From: Hyphomicrobiales bacterium | GTDB taxonomy: Bacteria > Pseudomonadota > Alphaproteobacteria > Rhizobiales > NORP267 | Assembly (NCBI GenBank): GCA_021775855.1 | Contig: JAJFGZ010000016.1 | Location: 1-53,285, forward strand | DNA: 53,285 nucleotides | Reading direction: 5' to 3' | In this document: one piece after another, positions 8,068 through 16,717 of the stretch | Position numbering within the stretch: position 1 is the first letter of the stretch | Layout: every line of letters begins with the position of its first letter | Program-made: the position numbers and the translations under genes | Notes under the pieces: model-generated | What the model was told of the DNA's origin: nothing | The model's database searches: none | What the model saw: the letters and a program-made list of their open reading frames with translations, nothing else

Positions 8068-9212
8068 TTTCTCAAACGCTTTTTCAACGCACTGATAGTT
8101 CTGGACAGGGAGGCCTTGATTTCTTTGCCTCGAAAGATTGTCTGACCAATAAGGTTTGACTTAGTGGTTGCCCCGTAATGATAAACGGCAGGAGTTACGC
8201 AAATTGAACCGGATTTTCCAACAAATCCCTTTTTGAATTGATGAAGGCCACGATCCAGATCGTTTCCACCAAGATCGTACCAGCGCGTTTCGGGTTGATC
8301 GCACAGGTATGATGCAATCCACCAGTGAAGCGCGTACCCGGCCCTTAAATGCAAGGCCCGGTCATCGGTGGCGCCATAGAGGTATACGGCTCGCTCGCCG
8401 CTCAGATCGAACACGCCTCCCGCTGTTACTTCTCCTTGGTAAGAGACCAGGACGATGACCGGTCTGAAGACTTCAGAGCGGCTTTTCATCAACTCTTCAA
8501 GAGTGTAGACCGCCGAATGATCGTCAAAATTTTTGCGTGACAACATTTTCGAATAAAGATCACTGAACGTTGCCAAGGCGTCCTGACCAGCTGCGAATTC
8601 ATAACTGAATTCGTTTTTCTCGGATTTTTTCAGGTTGTACCGCCATTTCTGATCGAGGCTTTGCCTAAGTTCATCCGCGTCAATGCCGGTATCGACCAGG
8701 TAGCGTTCCGGGGCCGGTAGCGAGGCCCCTGCCTTGAAACCAAGATCCACAAGCTGGCTACACATTGCGGACGAATGTTCGGGATCCGCGTGAGGCATCA
8801 GAGTCAGGTGCAACCCGCGGCGAACCGCAAACTCCTGCTGCAGCTGCAGTAAGATCGAGGCGAGACGTGCAGGTACGGGGGTTTCGCCGCGCCGCCGCCA
8901 GACCGGCCCCCATTTGACGATAGCAATTCCGCTTTTCAGGAACGGAATTTCGATAACTATCACGCTGGCGCCCCCAATTATTTCACCCTGCTCGCGAAAA
9001 ACAACATTCTCGGTTTTGCCCGAACCCCAACGCGCGGCGTTAAAACAGTGGGTTTGCTCATGAACGGCATCGCTAAAATCCGATGCAATTTCGTCCCAGG
9101 CATGCCCCTCGATATACTCGAGCCCGCCATCCTGCAAAGACGGTTGGATTCTGGACCGGGAATGCTCAGCCTCCGCCAGAAATGTGGTGCTTTTCAAAGG
9201 GAGTGTCGTCAT
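8064..9212 (-). CDS. FemAB-like GNAT aminoacyltransferase
   Basis: About 382 residues from the chosen ATG, which overlaps the ATP-grasp stop as ATGA and has AGGCGG eight bases upstream; an upstream start at 9266 is possible but would overlap more. The C-terminal half carries FemX/FemAB features: QKWRYNLKKSEKN, a central RPVIVLVSYQGEVTAGG strand pair, YLYGATDDRALHLRAGYALHW, and WYDLGG followed by HQFKKGF. Characterised relatives transfer amino acids from aminoacyl-tRNA to lipid-linked cell-wall precursors. Related alphaproteobacterial proteins often sit in exopolysaccharide loci, where the acceptor is unknown. Here it may add an amino acid to a lipid-linked glycan exported by the adjacent flippase. 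Confidence 0.82.
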   Translation of the reverse strand: MTTLPLKSTTFLAEAEHSRSRIQPSLQDGGLEYIEGHAWDEIASDFSDAVHEQTHCFNAARWGSGKTENVVFREQGEIIGGASVIVIEIPFLKSGIAIVKWGPVWRRRGETPVPARLASILLQLQQEFAVRRGLHLTLMPHADPEHSSAMCSQLVDLGFKAGASLPAPERYLVDTGIDADELRQSLDQKWRYNLKKSEKNEFSYEFAAGQDALATFSDLYSKMLSRKNFDDHSAVYTLEELMKSRSEVFRPVIVLVSYQGEVTAGGVFDLSGERAVYLYGATDDRALHLRAGYALHWWIASYLCDQPETRWYDLGGNDLDRGLHQFKKGFVGKSGSICVTPAVYHYGATTKSNLIGQTIFRGKEIKASLSRTISALKKRLRK

Positions 9213-10486
9213 GACAATTTCCGCCTGGTTGATTGAGTGGACTGGGTGGCCAGCACGCGTTGACAAAATCGCCGGAGGCGCTGAACCAACTTGCGCCCAT
9301 TTGGCACGACCTTTTTAAGGGCGATCAGACCCGGTTTGGGATCAGTTAGTGAAAAGGTCATGTGGATATCGGCGCGGATAGCAGCGCCTATCGCCCGCAG
9401 GACCCGCTTTGCAACCTCGCCGGTTCCGGCTTCAGATTCCGACCATGCAATTTTTGCAGCCAGAATTTCGCCGGACATCCAGACAAACCGGATACCCGAT
9501 TTCCCGGTAATCGAGGTTGTATCAAGGGGTTGGCCCTCGGCCAGATCCAATAAAATGGTGCTCAGCCCGAGCCCTGCAAATTCAGGCAGGGCATGATTGC
9601 CGGCAATCCGCGCGTTGATTTCGAGAAAACTGACCTTGCCGGTTTTTTCGTCGACCAGAAACTGAATGCAACCGATGCCGGTATAATCAAGCGCACGGAT
9701 CAAGCTTTCGCTATAGCTTCGCAATTTTTCCATCGGTTCGATGGTAGTTCCGTCAACTGCGAGGCCTGAACCATCAGGATTATCGGTCCTCGAAATCACA
9801 GCGTGAAGGTAGCGAAATAGTTCGCCCTTCTCGGCCGCAAAATAGATATTGTGCCGTTTACCCGTCGCCATTTTTTGGATAATCAATCCGGCCTGGCCGT
9901 CGGGCCAGACTGGTATTTGGCGCCGGAAATCCTTTTCGTCGACGACAAACAAAGCCTTTTTTTCGTTCAGCCTCGTGGTTGATTCTTCCGGCCTGACGAC
10001 AAGCGGAAATCCGATGGTTTTGGTTGTCTGGAGGAGTTGATTTTGGTTGCGTGCAATCGCAAATGCGGCGGTCGGTACATTGTTATTGCGGGCGAGCTCC
10101 ATCATGTAGATCTTGTCCAGGCATTGTCCGACAAGCCGTTGGTCGACCATCGCAATTTTTGCACCGCACGCATCGGCACCCGGGTGGCGCGAAAAATACA
10201 TGATAAAGTTTTCGGACACGGGAAAGACAATCGAAACATCGTTCGCGCGGATAAACGCTCCCAGCTCGACAAGGAATTCCTGTGGTTCCGCCTCGGCATC
10301 TGGATGATCCCAGATCTTGTCCACGAAACGGCTGTGTTCGGCTCCACCGTCGCATCCATGAAGGCCGGAAATCACCCGGTATCCGTGTTTGGAGAGAACC
10401 CGCGCAAGGGTCAGCGTCGGCCGGTAATTACCCAGCAGCAAAACTGTCCGCTGGTTCGGCAGATCTGGGTTTGAACGACCTCTCAT
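9209..10486 (-). CDS. ATP-grasp ligase
   Basis: A 425-residue protein. It has an N-terminal Rossmann-like pre-ATP domain (TVLLLGNYRPTLTLARVLSKHG), the lid and phosphate-binding region GFPLVVRPEESTTRLNEKKA, and the metal-binding strand SFLEINARIAGNHALPEFAGL, matching the carbamoyl-phosphate-synthase-like ATP-grasp fold. These enzymes join a carboxylate to an amine via an acyl phosphate. Start and stop both overlap neighbours by 4 bp, so expression is coupled to the membrane protein and the FemAB-like enzyme. With those partners it could form an amide or peptide bond on a surface glycan or on a small peptide. The substrate is unknown. Confidence 0.85.
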   Translation of the reverse strand: MRGRSNPDLPNQRTVLLLGNYRPTLTLARVLSKHGYRVISGLHGCDGGAEHSRFVDKIWDHPDAEAEPQEFLVELGAFIRANDVSIVFPVSENFIMYFSRHPGADACGAKIAMVDQRLVGQCLDKIYMMELARNNNVPTAAFAIARNQNQLLQTTKTIGFPLVVRPEESTTRLNEKKALFVVDEKDFRRQIPVWPDGQAGLIIQKMATGKRHNIYFAAEKGELFRYLHAVISRTDNPDGSGLAVDGTTIEPMEKLRSYSESLIRALDYTGIGCIQFLVDEKTGKVSFLEINARIAGNHALPEFAGLGLSTILLDLAEGQPLDTTSITGKSGIRFVWMSGEILAAKIAWSESEAGTGEVAKRVLRAIGAAIRADIHMTFSLTDPKPGLIALKKVVPNGRKLVQRLRRFCQRVLATQSTQSTRRKLS

Positions 10487-11181
10487 TTCTGCACCGCCAG
10501 GTACGAAATACGTTCAAAAAGGGATGTAATATGAAACGAAGCCCAACAAAAAATGCCGAAAAATTTTGCACTGTCTTCAATGTAAACAAGACTTGGATTC
10601 AGGCTATGAAAAGCGGTGTCGACCACAATAGAGACGACAAGAGCCAGTCCCCCGATAAGCAGGATCCAGAAATCCGACGCCAGAATGACCCGCCAACTCG
10701 AGGCAATATACAACAAGGCGAGCGCGGCATAGGCGGCAATCACCGCGTTTTGCGGAACGCCCAATGACGGCATCACCGTTTCATGCACAAGAAAGGTGTC
10801 GTCGAGCGCCAACCAGCCGGTAAGAATTCCGGAAGATAGGGCGAACCATGTCAACGCGCGATCCGCTTTTAGCAATGCAAACAGGGCGGCTGAAAACAAA
10901 CATACTGCCGCCGTGGAAGACCAGATCATAATGCCAAGATTGGATACAAAACCAAAATAGGTGCTGCAACATTCGCCCGACAATTGTGCGGCCGTTAACG
11001 GGTCAAGGAACATCCATTTCGGCTCGGCCCACGGCTGGAGCAGGACAGCACCCAATAACAGAAGTGGCGCAATAAACGTCAGCAACCTGACCCAAATCCT
11101 GGGCAACTCGAATTCGCGAGGCAATGTCATGCCTGCAATCAGTTTGTGGCGAAGTTGGTTGGCTTGAACTGCTAGGTACAT
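10483..11181 (-). CDS. Polytopic membrane protein of unknown function
   Basis: 232 residues with about six hydrophobic helices (near 30-50, 78-104, 110-126, 146-163, 170-188 and 206-222). Polar residues that could bind a metal sit at helix ends: D127, D128, H133, E134, D188, H192, E202 and D203. The arrangement is reminiscent of membrane hydrolases of the ceramidase type, but I cannot match a family and this is speculative. The start overlaps nothing; the stop overlaps the ATP-grasp start by 4 bp. The acyltransferase stop lies 45 bp upstream. As a member of this operon it probably acts on the same lipid-linked or surface product. Confidence 0.7.
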   Translation of the reverse strand: MYLAVQANQLRHKLIAGMTLPREFELPRIWVRLLTFIAPLLLLGAVLLQPWAEPKWMFLDPLTAAQLSGECCSTYFGFVSNLGIMIWSSTAAVCLFSAALFALLKADRALTWFALSSGILTGWLALDDTFLVHETVMPSLGVPQNAVIAAYAALALLYIASSWRVILASDFWILLIGGLALVVSIVVDTAFHSLNPSLVYIEDSAKFFGIFCWASFHITSLFERISYLAVQK

Positions 11182-11226
11182 TGATGATCTCGCTTGGGTA
11201 AACCTGACAAAACAGGAGGAAAATAC

Positions 11227-12603
11227 TTAACTGGTTGACTGGCCTATCTGTTGTGAGCTTGAAGATGGATGATCGTCTACAGGGTGCTCTTCGGGGACAG
11301 GTTCCCACAGAGATGCAGCCTGGTTTTTCAAAGAGTTTAACTTACGCAGCAGGGCCATAGCCCGGGCATTTGATTTCAAGGATTTTTTGTATTCCAGGAT
11401 CAGGTGACTGACGGAAGCATAGTAGCGCCCCGACGCCGTAAGACCGAAAATGCTGTCTTTCAGGCCCAGTGTCTGGTTGCACCAATGTCGTTTATATGTC
11501 TCGTCGCCTGCAAGAAAATCGTAGGTTTCCAGCCCGGCCCGGGTGGCAAGCTCGAGGGTTTTCGTCAACAGAACTGTTCCCGTCGAGCAGCCTGGCAATA
11601 TCTTTGGGTCATAGGACGTTACAAAAAGAGAAAATGTGCGCCCGCCGACAAGAGCAATGATCCCGGCGACCAACTTGGCGTCCAGATAAAGTCCGTAGAC
11701 CCGCAAGGGGTTATTACCAGCCTCGATATTCGAAATATTTTTTATTGTTTGTTTTAACGCAGCGCTTGAACTCGGATTGCGATCTCCCTTTACTTCCAAC
11801 TGATCGATTTTCCATCTCAAAATCCGATCGATCGTCAAATCCCGCTCGGCCTGCGCACTTACTGACCTGAATTGAAGTTTACCCGCGCGTTTGAGCTTGT
11901 TTTCTTTTTGTCTCAACCGGCTTCGCGATTTGCTGCTGCGCATTTGTCGATAAAGGGAATCCCAGTCGCCATCGAGCGACAGAAGATGAGACCCGCAAGA
12001 GCTGGGTGCTGCCCCCCTGACCACGAAAGGGTTGGCGACATTCGATAAAAACTCGGGTTGACCGGTCAGGTGGAATACATCGATATCCCCAACGATGCGG
12101 GTAACGCCTTCCCAAATTTTCCCAGCCAGTTTCTCCGTCATACCGGACAGGAATTCAAACTCCACAAGGGGGCAGTTATAGTCGTTGACCTCGCTCGCCA
12201 GCCAGGACAACCGATTGATGCCAAAAGACCGGTCGACAATGAGCGGGAGAATGAATTTCAGGCTACCGTCCACATACCCCAGGACAATTTTGTGGTCCGA
12301 GGGCGAATCCGACGCCTTCCCCTGGCACCAGGATTTCACCCACCTATAATCCTGAAAAGGCGTATGCCAGGCAGACCTCTGGAACTGCGTCCAAATCACC
12401 TCAGCATCACTCAAATTGCTGATCAGCAGGAGATCAATGTCCGGCGTAGATTCGGGATCAACGACACGAACAGCCTTGGAAACATTATTTTTCCAAAATT
12501 CCCGCGCGTGCCAATTCTCGCGCGCAGAAAAGCCAGAAAAAGCGGGCAATGTACGATCAATTTGGTCTGAGATTGTTGAACTAGAGCCTTGCGACGATCC
12601 CAT
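11227..12603 (-). CDS. CelD/BcsL-type GNAT acyltransferase
   Basis: About 458 residues from the ATG at 12603; an in-frame TTG at 12639 would add twelve. The C-terminal GNAT region has the hallmarks of the CelD/BcsL (Acetyltransf_6) family: a basic segment of the type SKSRSRLRQKENKLKRAGK, then VAGIIALVGGRTFSLFVTSYDP, GTVLLTKTLELA and YDFLAGDETYKRHWCNQ. Family members occur in cellulose and exopolysaccharide loci and are thought to transfer acyl groups. It is the first gene of the operon, directly below an AT-rich upstream region. Two GNAT-fold enzymes in one five-gene operon is notable. The acyl donor and acceptor are unknown. Confidence 0.82.
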   Translation of the reverse strand: MGSSQGSSSTISDQIDRTLPAFSGFSARENWHAREFWKNNVSKAVRVVDPESTPDIDLLLISNLSDAEVIWTQFQRSAWHTPFQDYRWVKSWCQGKASDSPSDHKIVLGYVDGSLKFILPLIVDRSFGINRLSWLASEVNDYNCPLVEFEFLSGMTEKLAGKIWEGVTRIVGDIDVFHLTGQPEFLSNVANPFVVRGAAPSSCGSHLLSLDGDWDSLYRQMRSSKSRSRLRQKENKLKRAGKLQFRSVSAQAERDLTIDRILRWKIDQLEVKGDRNPSSSAALKQTIKNISNIEAGNNPLRVYGLYLDAKLVAGIIALVGGRTFSLFVTSYDPKILPGCSTGTVLLTKTLELATRAGLETYDFLAGDETYKRHWCNQTLGLKDSIFGLTASGRYYASVSHLILEYKKSLKSNARAMALLRKLNSLKNQAASLWEPVPEEHPVDDHPSSSSQQIGQSTS

Positions 12604-13131
12604 ACGTAACTCATTTGCCTTGTACAAAAACGATAACAATCAGTTTTAGAGCAAATCTCATGCCATCAGATTAATTTAGGTGAAAAATATCGAGTTTATA
12701 AGGCGGGAGAATACACTTTAAATCTGTATTTTTATAATACAAATCAAAAATAGTATGTATTTTATAAATCTACATTCCATTTGCAACTAGTATTACTGTA
12801 TATATCGGTTAACAAAATATATATTGCTATCTAAATTCGCAATTGAATTTGTCGTTCATCGTAAAAAATGGATTAATGGAATTTGGGAGCAAGCGAGTAG
12901 GAAAAACCATCTTCTGTCCAAAATTATGGGCTTCACCCGGTCAATCCGGTTTATAAAGGCAGACCTTCGCCTCACCCGATCCCGGAACTAAAATCTCCAG
13001 ACAAACGCACGTCAATTCTTGCAAACCAACAGGTGCCCTGAGATAGCGTTGTGAAAAAGCGCCAATTTGAAGGGTCTACGGCAATTGCCACGAACCCGCT
13101 GTATCGAGGATTGCCCCCGGCTGCTCCGCCT
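12604..13131. other. AT-rich intergenic region upstream of the surface-polymer operon
   Basis: A 528-bp gap between the acyltransferase start and the acyl-CoA ligase stop, both on the minus strand. Bases about 12650-12880 are far richer in A and T than anything else in the window, with many runs of A and T and repeated TATAAT-like and ATATAT strings. This is the expected site of the operon promoter and of AT-seeking regulators such as Ros/MucR or H-NS-like proteins. No gene or clear terminator is seen. Confidence 0.6.
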
Positions 13132-14664
13132 TCAGATGTTCGTCGCGCGATCCCGCCAATACGGTTCGCGCAGGACATTTTTTTGGATTTTTCCGATCGC
13201 AGTTTTCGGGAAATCTTTAACAAATTTTACAATTCGCGGTCGTTTGAATCGGGCCAGGCGCGCTTCGCAAAATTCGACCAGCATGGCTTCATCCAGTTTC
13301 GCGTCGTTGCGCAAGACTACATAGGCCGCCGGAACCTCGCCCCATTTGTCGTCCGGGATACCGAATACTGCGCATTCGAACACATCCGCATGCTCGTAGA
13401 TCGCGTTCTCGATTTCCTTGGGGTAGACGTTTTCACCGCCAAGAATGATCATATCCTTGGAGCGGTCAATGAGGGTAATAAACCCCTCTTTGTCGATCGT
13501 TCCAACGTCTCCGGTCCAGGCCCAGCCGTGTTTCACGAACGCCTTGGTCTGTTCCGGCTCGCCATAATATTCGAGCATGACATTCTCGCCGCGCGACACC
13601 AACTCGCCGATTTCCCCCGGTTCGACTTTCTGTCCCTCAGTATCCACCACCGCGACATCGACGTTGAAAGCCTGGCGCCCGATGGAGCCGAGTTTCTCCG
13701 GCAAATCCCAATACCGCAGCGAAGTCAGAACCCCCATTTCAGACTGACCGTAAATTTGCGTCATGCGGATATCGGGGAGTTTTTCCATAACCGCGCGCTG
13801 CACCCAGTCGGGCATGGGCGCACCGGCAAAGGAGAGTTTGCGCCATGCCGCGAAGTTGGCAACGTCGAAATTCTCGTCGCTAATCACCATGCTGATCTGG
13901 GTCGGCACCATGAAGGCGGCTGTCATGCCTACCGATTTCGCCATGGTCGCGAAATCGCCGACATCCCATTTTGACAGCATCGTGGTAGTCGCGCCTGCCA
14001 AAATGGCGGGTTGGAACATGATGTTAAGCGCCGCGACGTGGAACATCGGGGTCACAACGCCCACCACATCCCTCGGGTCGATGGCCTCTTCGACCATGAC
14101 CGTATGCGCAGTGACTGCGCGGTTGCGGTGGGAACACAAAACACCTTTTGGACGCCCGGTCGTGCCGCCCGTATAGGTCATACAGAAAGGGTCGTTCTCG
14201 TCGATTTCAATGTCCGGATAACGGTCTTCACCGTCCGCGACAAAAGCGTCGAAGCTCTCGGCCCAATCGCGTACCTCACCGATCACAACGTAGTGCGAAA
14301 TCCTGGTCAGTTGGTTGCGCAGACCGTCGACCTTTTCCGCGAACAGGTCCTCGCAAATCAGCAGTTCCACATCCGCCTTGTCGAGAACGAAGGCCAGTTC
14401 ATCGGGGGCGTAGAGAACCGATATATTCACCAGCACGCAGCCGCTGCGGGCCACGCCGAAAAATGCAATCCCGTATTCGGTCCTGTTGCGGCAGATGATG
14501 CCAACCTTGGCCTCTTTCTTCAGGCCAAGTGCGATCAACCTGTTAGCCAGGCGGTTTGCGGCTTCGTCAAGAGAACGGTAGCTCAGCGCGGTCCCCTGCC
14601 ACAGGATCGCGGGTTTGTCTGGAAACCGCTCAGCCGAGCGCCTCAGCATGTCACCTGTCAGCAT
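13132..14664 (-). CDS. Acyl-CoA ligase (AMP-forming)
   Basis: A 510-residue ANL-superfamily enzyme that activates a carboxylic acid through an acyl-AMP to its CoA thioester. The P-loop YTGGTTGRPKGV, the A5 motif IYGQSEMG, the A7/A8 block GWAWTGDVGTIDKEG followed by DRSKDMIILGGENVYP, and the A10 lysine motif KTAIGKIQKN are all intact, so the enzyme should be active. Length fits medium or long-chain fatty acyl or aromatic acid ligases; substrate specificity is not readable. ATG preceded by GGGTTTGATCC. It starts 13 bp after the SDR stop, forming a two-gene operon. Confidence 0.92.
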   Translation of the reverse strand: MLTGDMLRRSAERFPDKPAILWQGTALSYRSLDEAANRLANRLIALGLKKEAKVGIICRNRTEYGIAFFGVARSGCVLVNISVLYAPDELAFVLDKADVELLICEDLFAEKVDGLRNQLTRISHYVVIGEVRDWAESFDAFVADGEDRYPDIEIDENDPFCMTYTGGTTGRPKGVLCSHRNRAVTAHTVMVEEAIDPRDVVGVVTPMFHVAALNIMFQPAILAGATTTMLSKWDVGDFATMAKSVGMTAAFMVPTQISMVISDENFDVANFAAWRKLSFAGAPMPDWVQRAVMEKLPDIRMTQIYGQSEMGVLTSLRYWDLPEKLGSIGRQAFNVDVAVVDTEGQKVEPGEIGELVSRGENVMLEYYGEPEQTKAFVKHGWAWTGDVGTIDKEGFITLIDRSKDMIILGGENVYPKEIENAIYEHADVFECAVFGIPDDKWGEVPAAYVVLRNDAKLDEAMLVEFCEARLARFKRPRIVKFVKDFPKTAIGKIQKNVLREPYWRDRATNI

Positions 14665-14677
14665 GGATCAAACCCTT

Positions 14678-15457
14678 TTACAAAAGCGCGCCGACAAGGC
14701 CGCCATCCACAGTGATGTTCTGCGCGGTAATATAGGATGCCTGACGCGAACAGAGAAAGGCGCAGGCCGGGCCGAAATCCACCGCTTCACCAAGCCGCTG
14801 CATGGGAACCGACGCCGCCATCCTTGCCTGGGCTTCCGCTTCACTGATGTCGAACTGCTTGGCGCGCGCGGCGAAAACCCGTTGCAGCGCGGGGGTATCC
14901 ATCAACCCGGGAAGGAGGTTGTTGACGGTGACGCCGGTATCCGCAACTTCGCGCGCAAATGCCGACATGGCACCGGTCAAACCGGCGCGCACCCCGGTCG
15001 CCAGCCCCATATTGGGGTACGGTTCGCGGACCGAGAATGAGGTGATGTTCACGATCCTGCCGAACCCGCCCGCGACCATGTCCGGCAACACCAGTTTGAC
15101 GAATCCGATCGCCGATAGCATGTTGGTCTCGAGCGCGCCCAACCAGGCATCGTGGTCGTGGGCTTCCATCGGCCCCGGTGGCGGTCCGCTGGCATTGGTC
15201 ACCAGGATGCTGACCGGGCCGAAAAACTCCCGAGCTTCCCGAAAAATCCGCGCCCGGTCTTCGGCGTTCGAGACATTGCCCGCCACATGACCCACGGTCT
15301 CACCGAGATTTTTGGCGGCCATCGCCAGCTTGTCTGGCGTCCGGCTGTTGAGCACAATATTGGCGCCCTCGCCGTGCAGGGCACGGGCACAATCGAAGCC
15401 CAGCCCCTGACTGGACCCAAGCACCAGCGCTGTCTTGCCTGAAATTCCGAAATCCAT
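14678..15457 (-). CDS. SDR-family protein with degenerate catalytic tetrad
   Basis: 259 residues with a Rossmann fold. The nucleotide-binding loop is LVLGSSQGLG rather than the usual TGxxxGxG; NAS follows at residues 88-90 and the ETN helix residue is near 110-112. The serine region VNITSFS is present, but where the YxxxK pair should be, the sequence reads GLATGVRAGL, so Tyr is Ala153 and Lys is Arg157. A known SDR subgroup resembling beta-ketoacyl reductases shares such imperfect motifs. It may still be a reductase with altered chemistry or a structural or regulatory protein. It has a good GGAGG site and is followed by the acyl-CoA ligase in one operon. Confidence 0.88.
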   Translation of the reverse strand: MDFGISGKTALVLGSSQGLGFDCARALHGEGANIVLNSRTPDKLAMAAKNLGETVGHVAGNVSNAEDRARIFREAREFFGPVSILVTNASGPPPGPMEAHDHDAWLGALETNMLSAIGFVKLVLPDMVAGGFGRIVNITSFSVREPYPNMGLATGVRAGLTGAMSAFAREVADTGVTVNNLLPGLMDTPALQRVFAARAKQFDISEAEAQARMAASVPMQRLGEAVDFGPACAFLCSRQASYITAQNITVDGGLVGALL

Positions 15458-15624
15458 GCGCCGCCGCCTCCAACTTTTGAATTAGCCAACAGTATGTACG
15501 GGGACAGCGAAAATTCAATCAGTCAGTTTTATACCGGAAACAGTCCGGGAAACCAGAAACTGCGTCATCCGACATGGGAATGGCGATATGCATTCCCCCG
15601 CCTACCCGACTTCGACCAGTTGGC

Positions 15625-16056
15625 TCAATCGTCAATACGTTGTGCAGCCTTCAAATCGCTGGAAATTTTCTGTGCAAGGGCAAGACGATCACGTCTAAAT
15701 TCATCTGCGAATTCAGGCGGAACTTCGGTTTCACTATCCCAAGTTTCCGACCAGTCAATAATTTCGAGCATCGCCGGCAACAAGCCCAGACCCTTATCCG
15801 TCAGGATATAAATATACCGTTTGCCGTGGCTTGGGTCGGGGTGTTTTTCGATGATGCCTTCCGCTTGCAGCTTGGCCAATCGGGTGGCAAGAATGTTGGT
15901 GGAGATCCCCTCGCCCGCATTTATAAAATCCGCATAGTGTCTTGCGCCCTTGAACATGAGGTCGCGAAGGATCAGCAGGCACCAATTGTCACCAAAAATG
16001 GCAGCGCCATAGCGAATGGGGCATCCATTCCAATTTGCTGTCGTTCGTTTCGTCAT
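15625..16056 (-). CDS. HxlR-family transcriptional regulator
   Basis: About 143 residues from the ATG at 16056 (an in-frame start at 16119 would place the promoter palindromes inside the gene and is unlikely). It shows the HxlR pattern: CPIRYG near the start, GDNWCLLILRDLMFKGARHYADF, the winged-helix recognition region GISTNILATRLAKLQAEGIIEK and the wing KRYIYILTDKG. HxlR/MarR-like dimers respond to small molecules or oxidants, sometimes through the N-terminal Cys. It is divergent from a small membrane protein gene, and palindromes between them look like its operator. Confidence 0.9.
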   Translation of the reverse strand: MTKRTTANWNGCPIRYGAAIFGDNWCLLILRDLMFKGARHYADFINAGEGISTNILATRLAKLQAEGIIEKHPDPSHGKRYIYILTDKGLGLLPAMLEIIDWSETWDSETEVPPEFADEFRRDRLALAQKISSDLKAAQRIDD

Positions 16057-16071
16057 CCCACATTGTAAAAC

Positions 16072-16125
16072 ATTATGCTTGCAAATATAAAGCATAATAA
16101 TTATGCTTTTAAATAACAAGCATAT
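16072..16125. promoter_or_regulatory. Palindromic operator array between hxlR-type gene and membrane protein gene
   Basis: A near-perfect motif occurs four times: ATTATGCTT (16072-16080), AAGCATAAT (16090-16098), ATTATGCTT (16100-16108) and AAGCATAT (16118-16125). The two central copies form a perfect inverted repeat with 10-bp arms (16089-16098 and 16100-16109) around one base. The array fills the divergent promoter region and is the likely binding site of the HxlR protein. Confidence 0.65.
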
Positions 16126-16154
16126 TGCTCAATTGCCGCATACGAGGGGGACCG

Positions 16155-16553
16155 ATGACCAAACACCTGCTTTCAATTTTCGCCTTCATGGCCATATCTT
16201 TCGCCGTTCAGGGGCTATCGCATTTTGTCATCAACAAAGATCATTTCGCGGGCATCGATTTTATGCGGAGCGATCCGATTATTCCTCTGGGTCTGTTTGT
16301 CATGGTTATCCAGGGATTGATTATGACGATCGCGCTCAAACGATTTGCACCGACCGGCGCAACAATCCGAGATGGTCTGGTCGTGTCATTGGCCTTCGGA
16401 CTTTTTCTCATAGCCTATATTGCGATCGTCGAGCCGTCGAAATACGCGGTGCCGTCGATATCAGCGTGGTTCCTGATCGAGGGGCCAGTCGGCCTGATTC
16501 AGTTTTCAGTTTTTGGTATTATTTTGGGATTGATCCACAAAAAAATGGGCTAG
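16155..16553 (+). CDS. Small four-helix membrane protein, unknown
   Basis: 132 residues from the ATG at 16155, which follows a GAGGGGGA site; an in-frame start at 16125 has no ribosome site and overlaps the operator. Four hydrophobic helices are visible, and the first is signal-like. Sequence such as HFVINKDHFAGIDFMR lies between helices 1 and 2. I do not recognise the family. Divergence from the HxlR regulator with shared operators suggests that it is the regulated target, perhaps involved in the response to the regulator's inducer. Confidence 0.8.
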   Translation: MTKHLLSIFAFMAISFAVQGLSHFVINKDHFAGIDFMRSDPIIPLGLFVMVIQGLIMTIALKRFAPTGATIRDGLVVSLAFGLFLIAYIAIVEPSKYAVPSISAWFLIEGPVGLIQFSVFGIILGLIHKKMG

Positions 16554-16569
16554 GCTACGCCAATTGACG

Positions 16570-16615
16570 AAATGCCAATGCATCGGTTTGGTCTGCCCCC
16601 GGAGATTTGGCATTT
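16570..16615. terminator. Inverted repeat between convergent genes
   Basis: Arms AAATGCCAA (16570-16578) and TTGGCATTT (16607-16615) are perfectly complementary with a 28-base loop. It sits just after the small membrane protein gene and before the tail of the converging arsM transcript. It may terminate transcription from either side, though there is no strong T-run. Confidence 0.4.
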
Positions 16616-16646
16616 ATCCACATATTCCGCGTCGCCCGGTATTTAT

Positions 16647-16708
16647 TCACACCTGGAACCGCCCGTCATAGGGTCGCTCGCCAATGGGGCAAGAGATCAA
16701 TGCCAAGC
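16647..16708 (-). pseudogene. Duplicated 3' end of the TPP-enzyme gene
   Basis: The 52 bases at 16657-16708 match the last codons of the TPP-enzyme gene (18021-18074) very closely: two 16-bp blocks are identical, AACCGCCCGTCATAGG and GCTCGCCAATGGGGCA. In translation this reads ALISCPIGERPYDGRF against TLIACPIGEHAYDGRF. The copy lies directly after the arsM stop on the same strand and continues to a TGA at 16647. No other part of the TPP gene is present here, so it is a fragment. It could be the relic of a second TPP paralogue or the scar of the event that placed arsR-arsM here. Confidence 0.8.
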
Positions 16709-16717
16709 CAGAGATCG

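Noticed and set aside
13051..13974. 307-codon plus-strand frame opposite the acyl-CoA ligase
   Set aside because: No domain and no ribosome site; the minus strand has complete ligase motifs.
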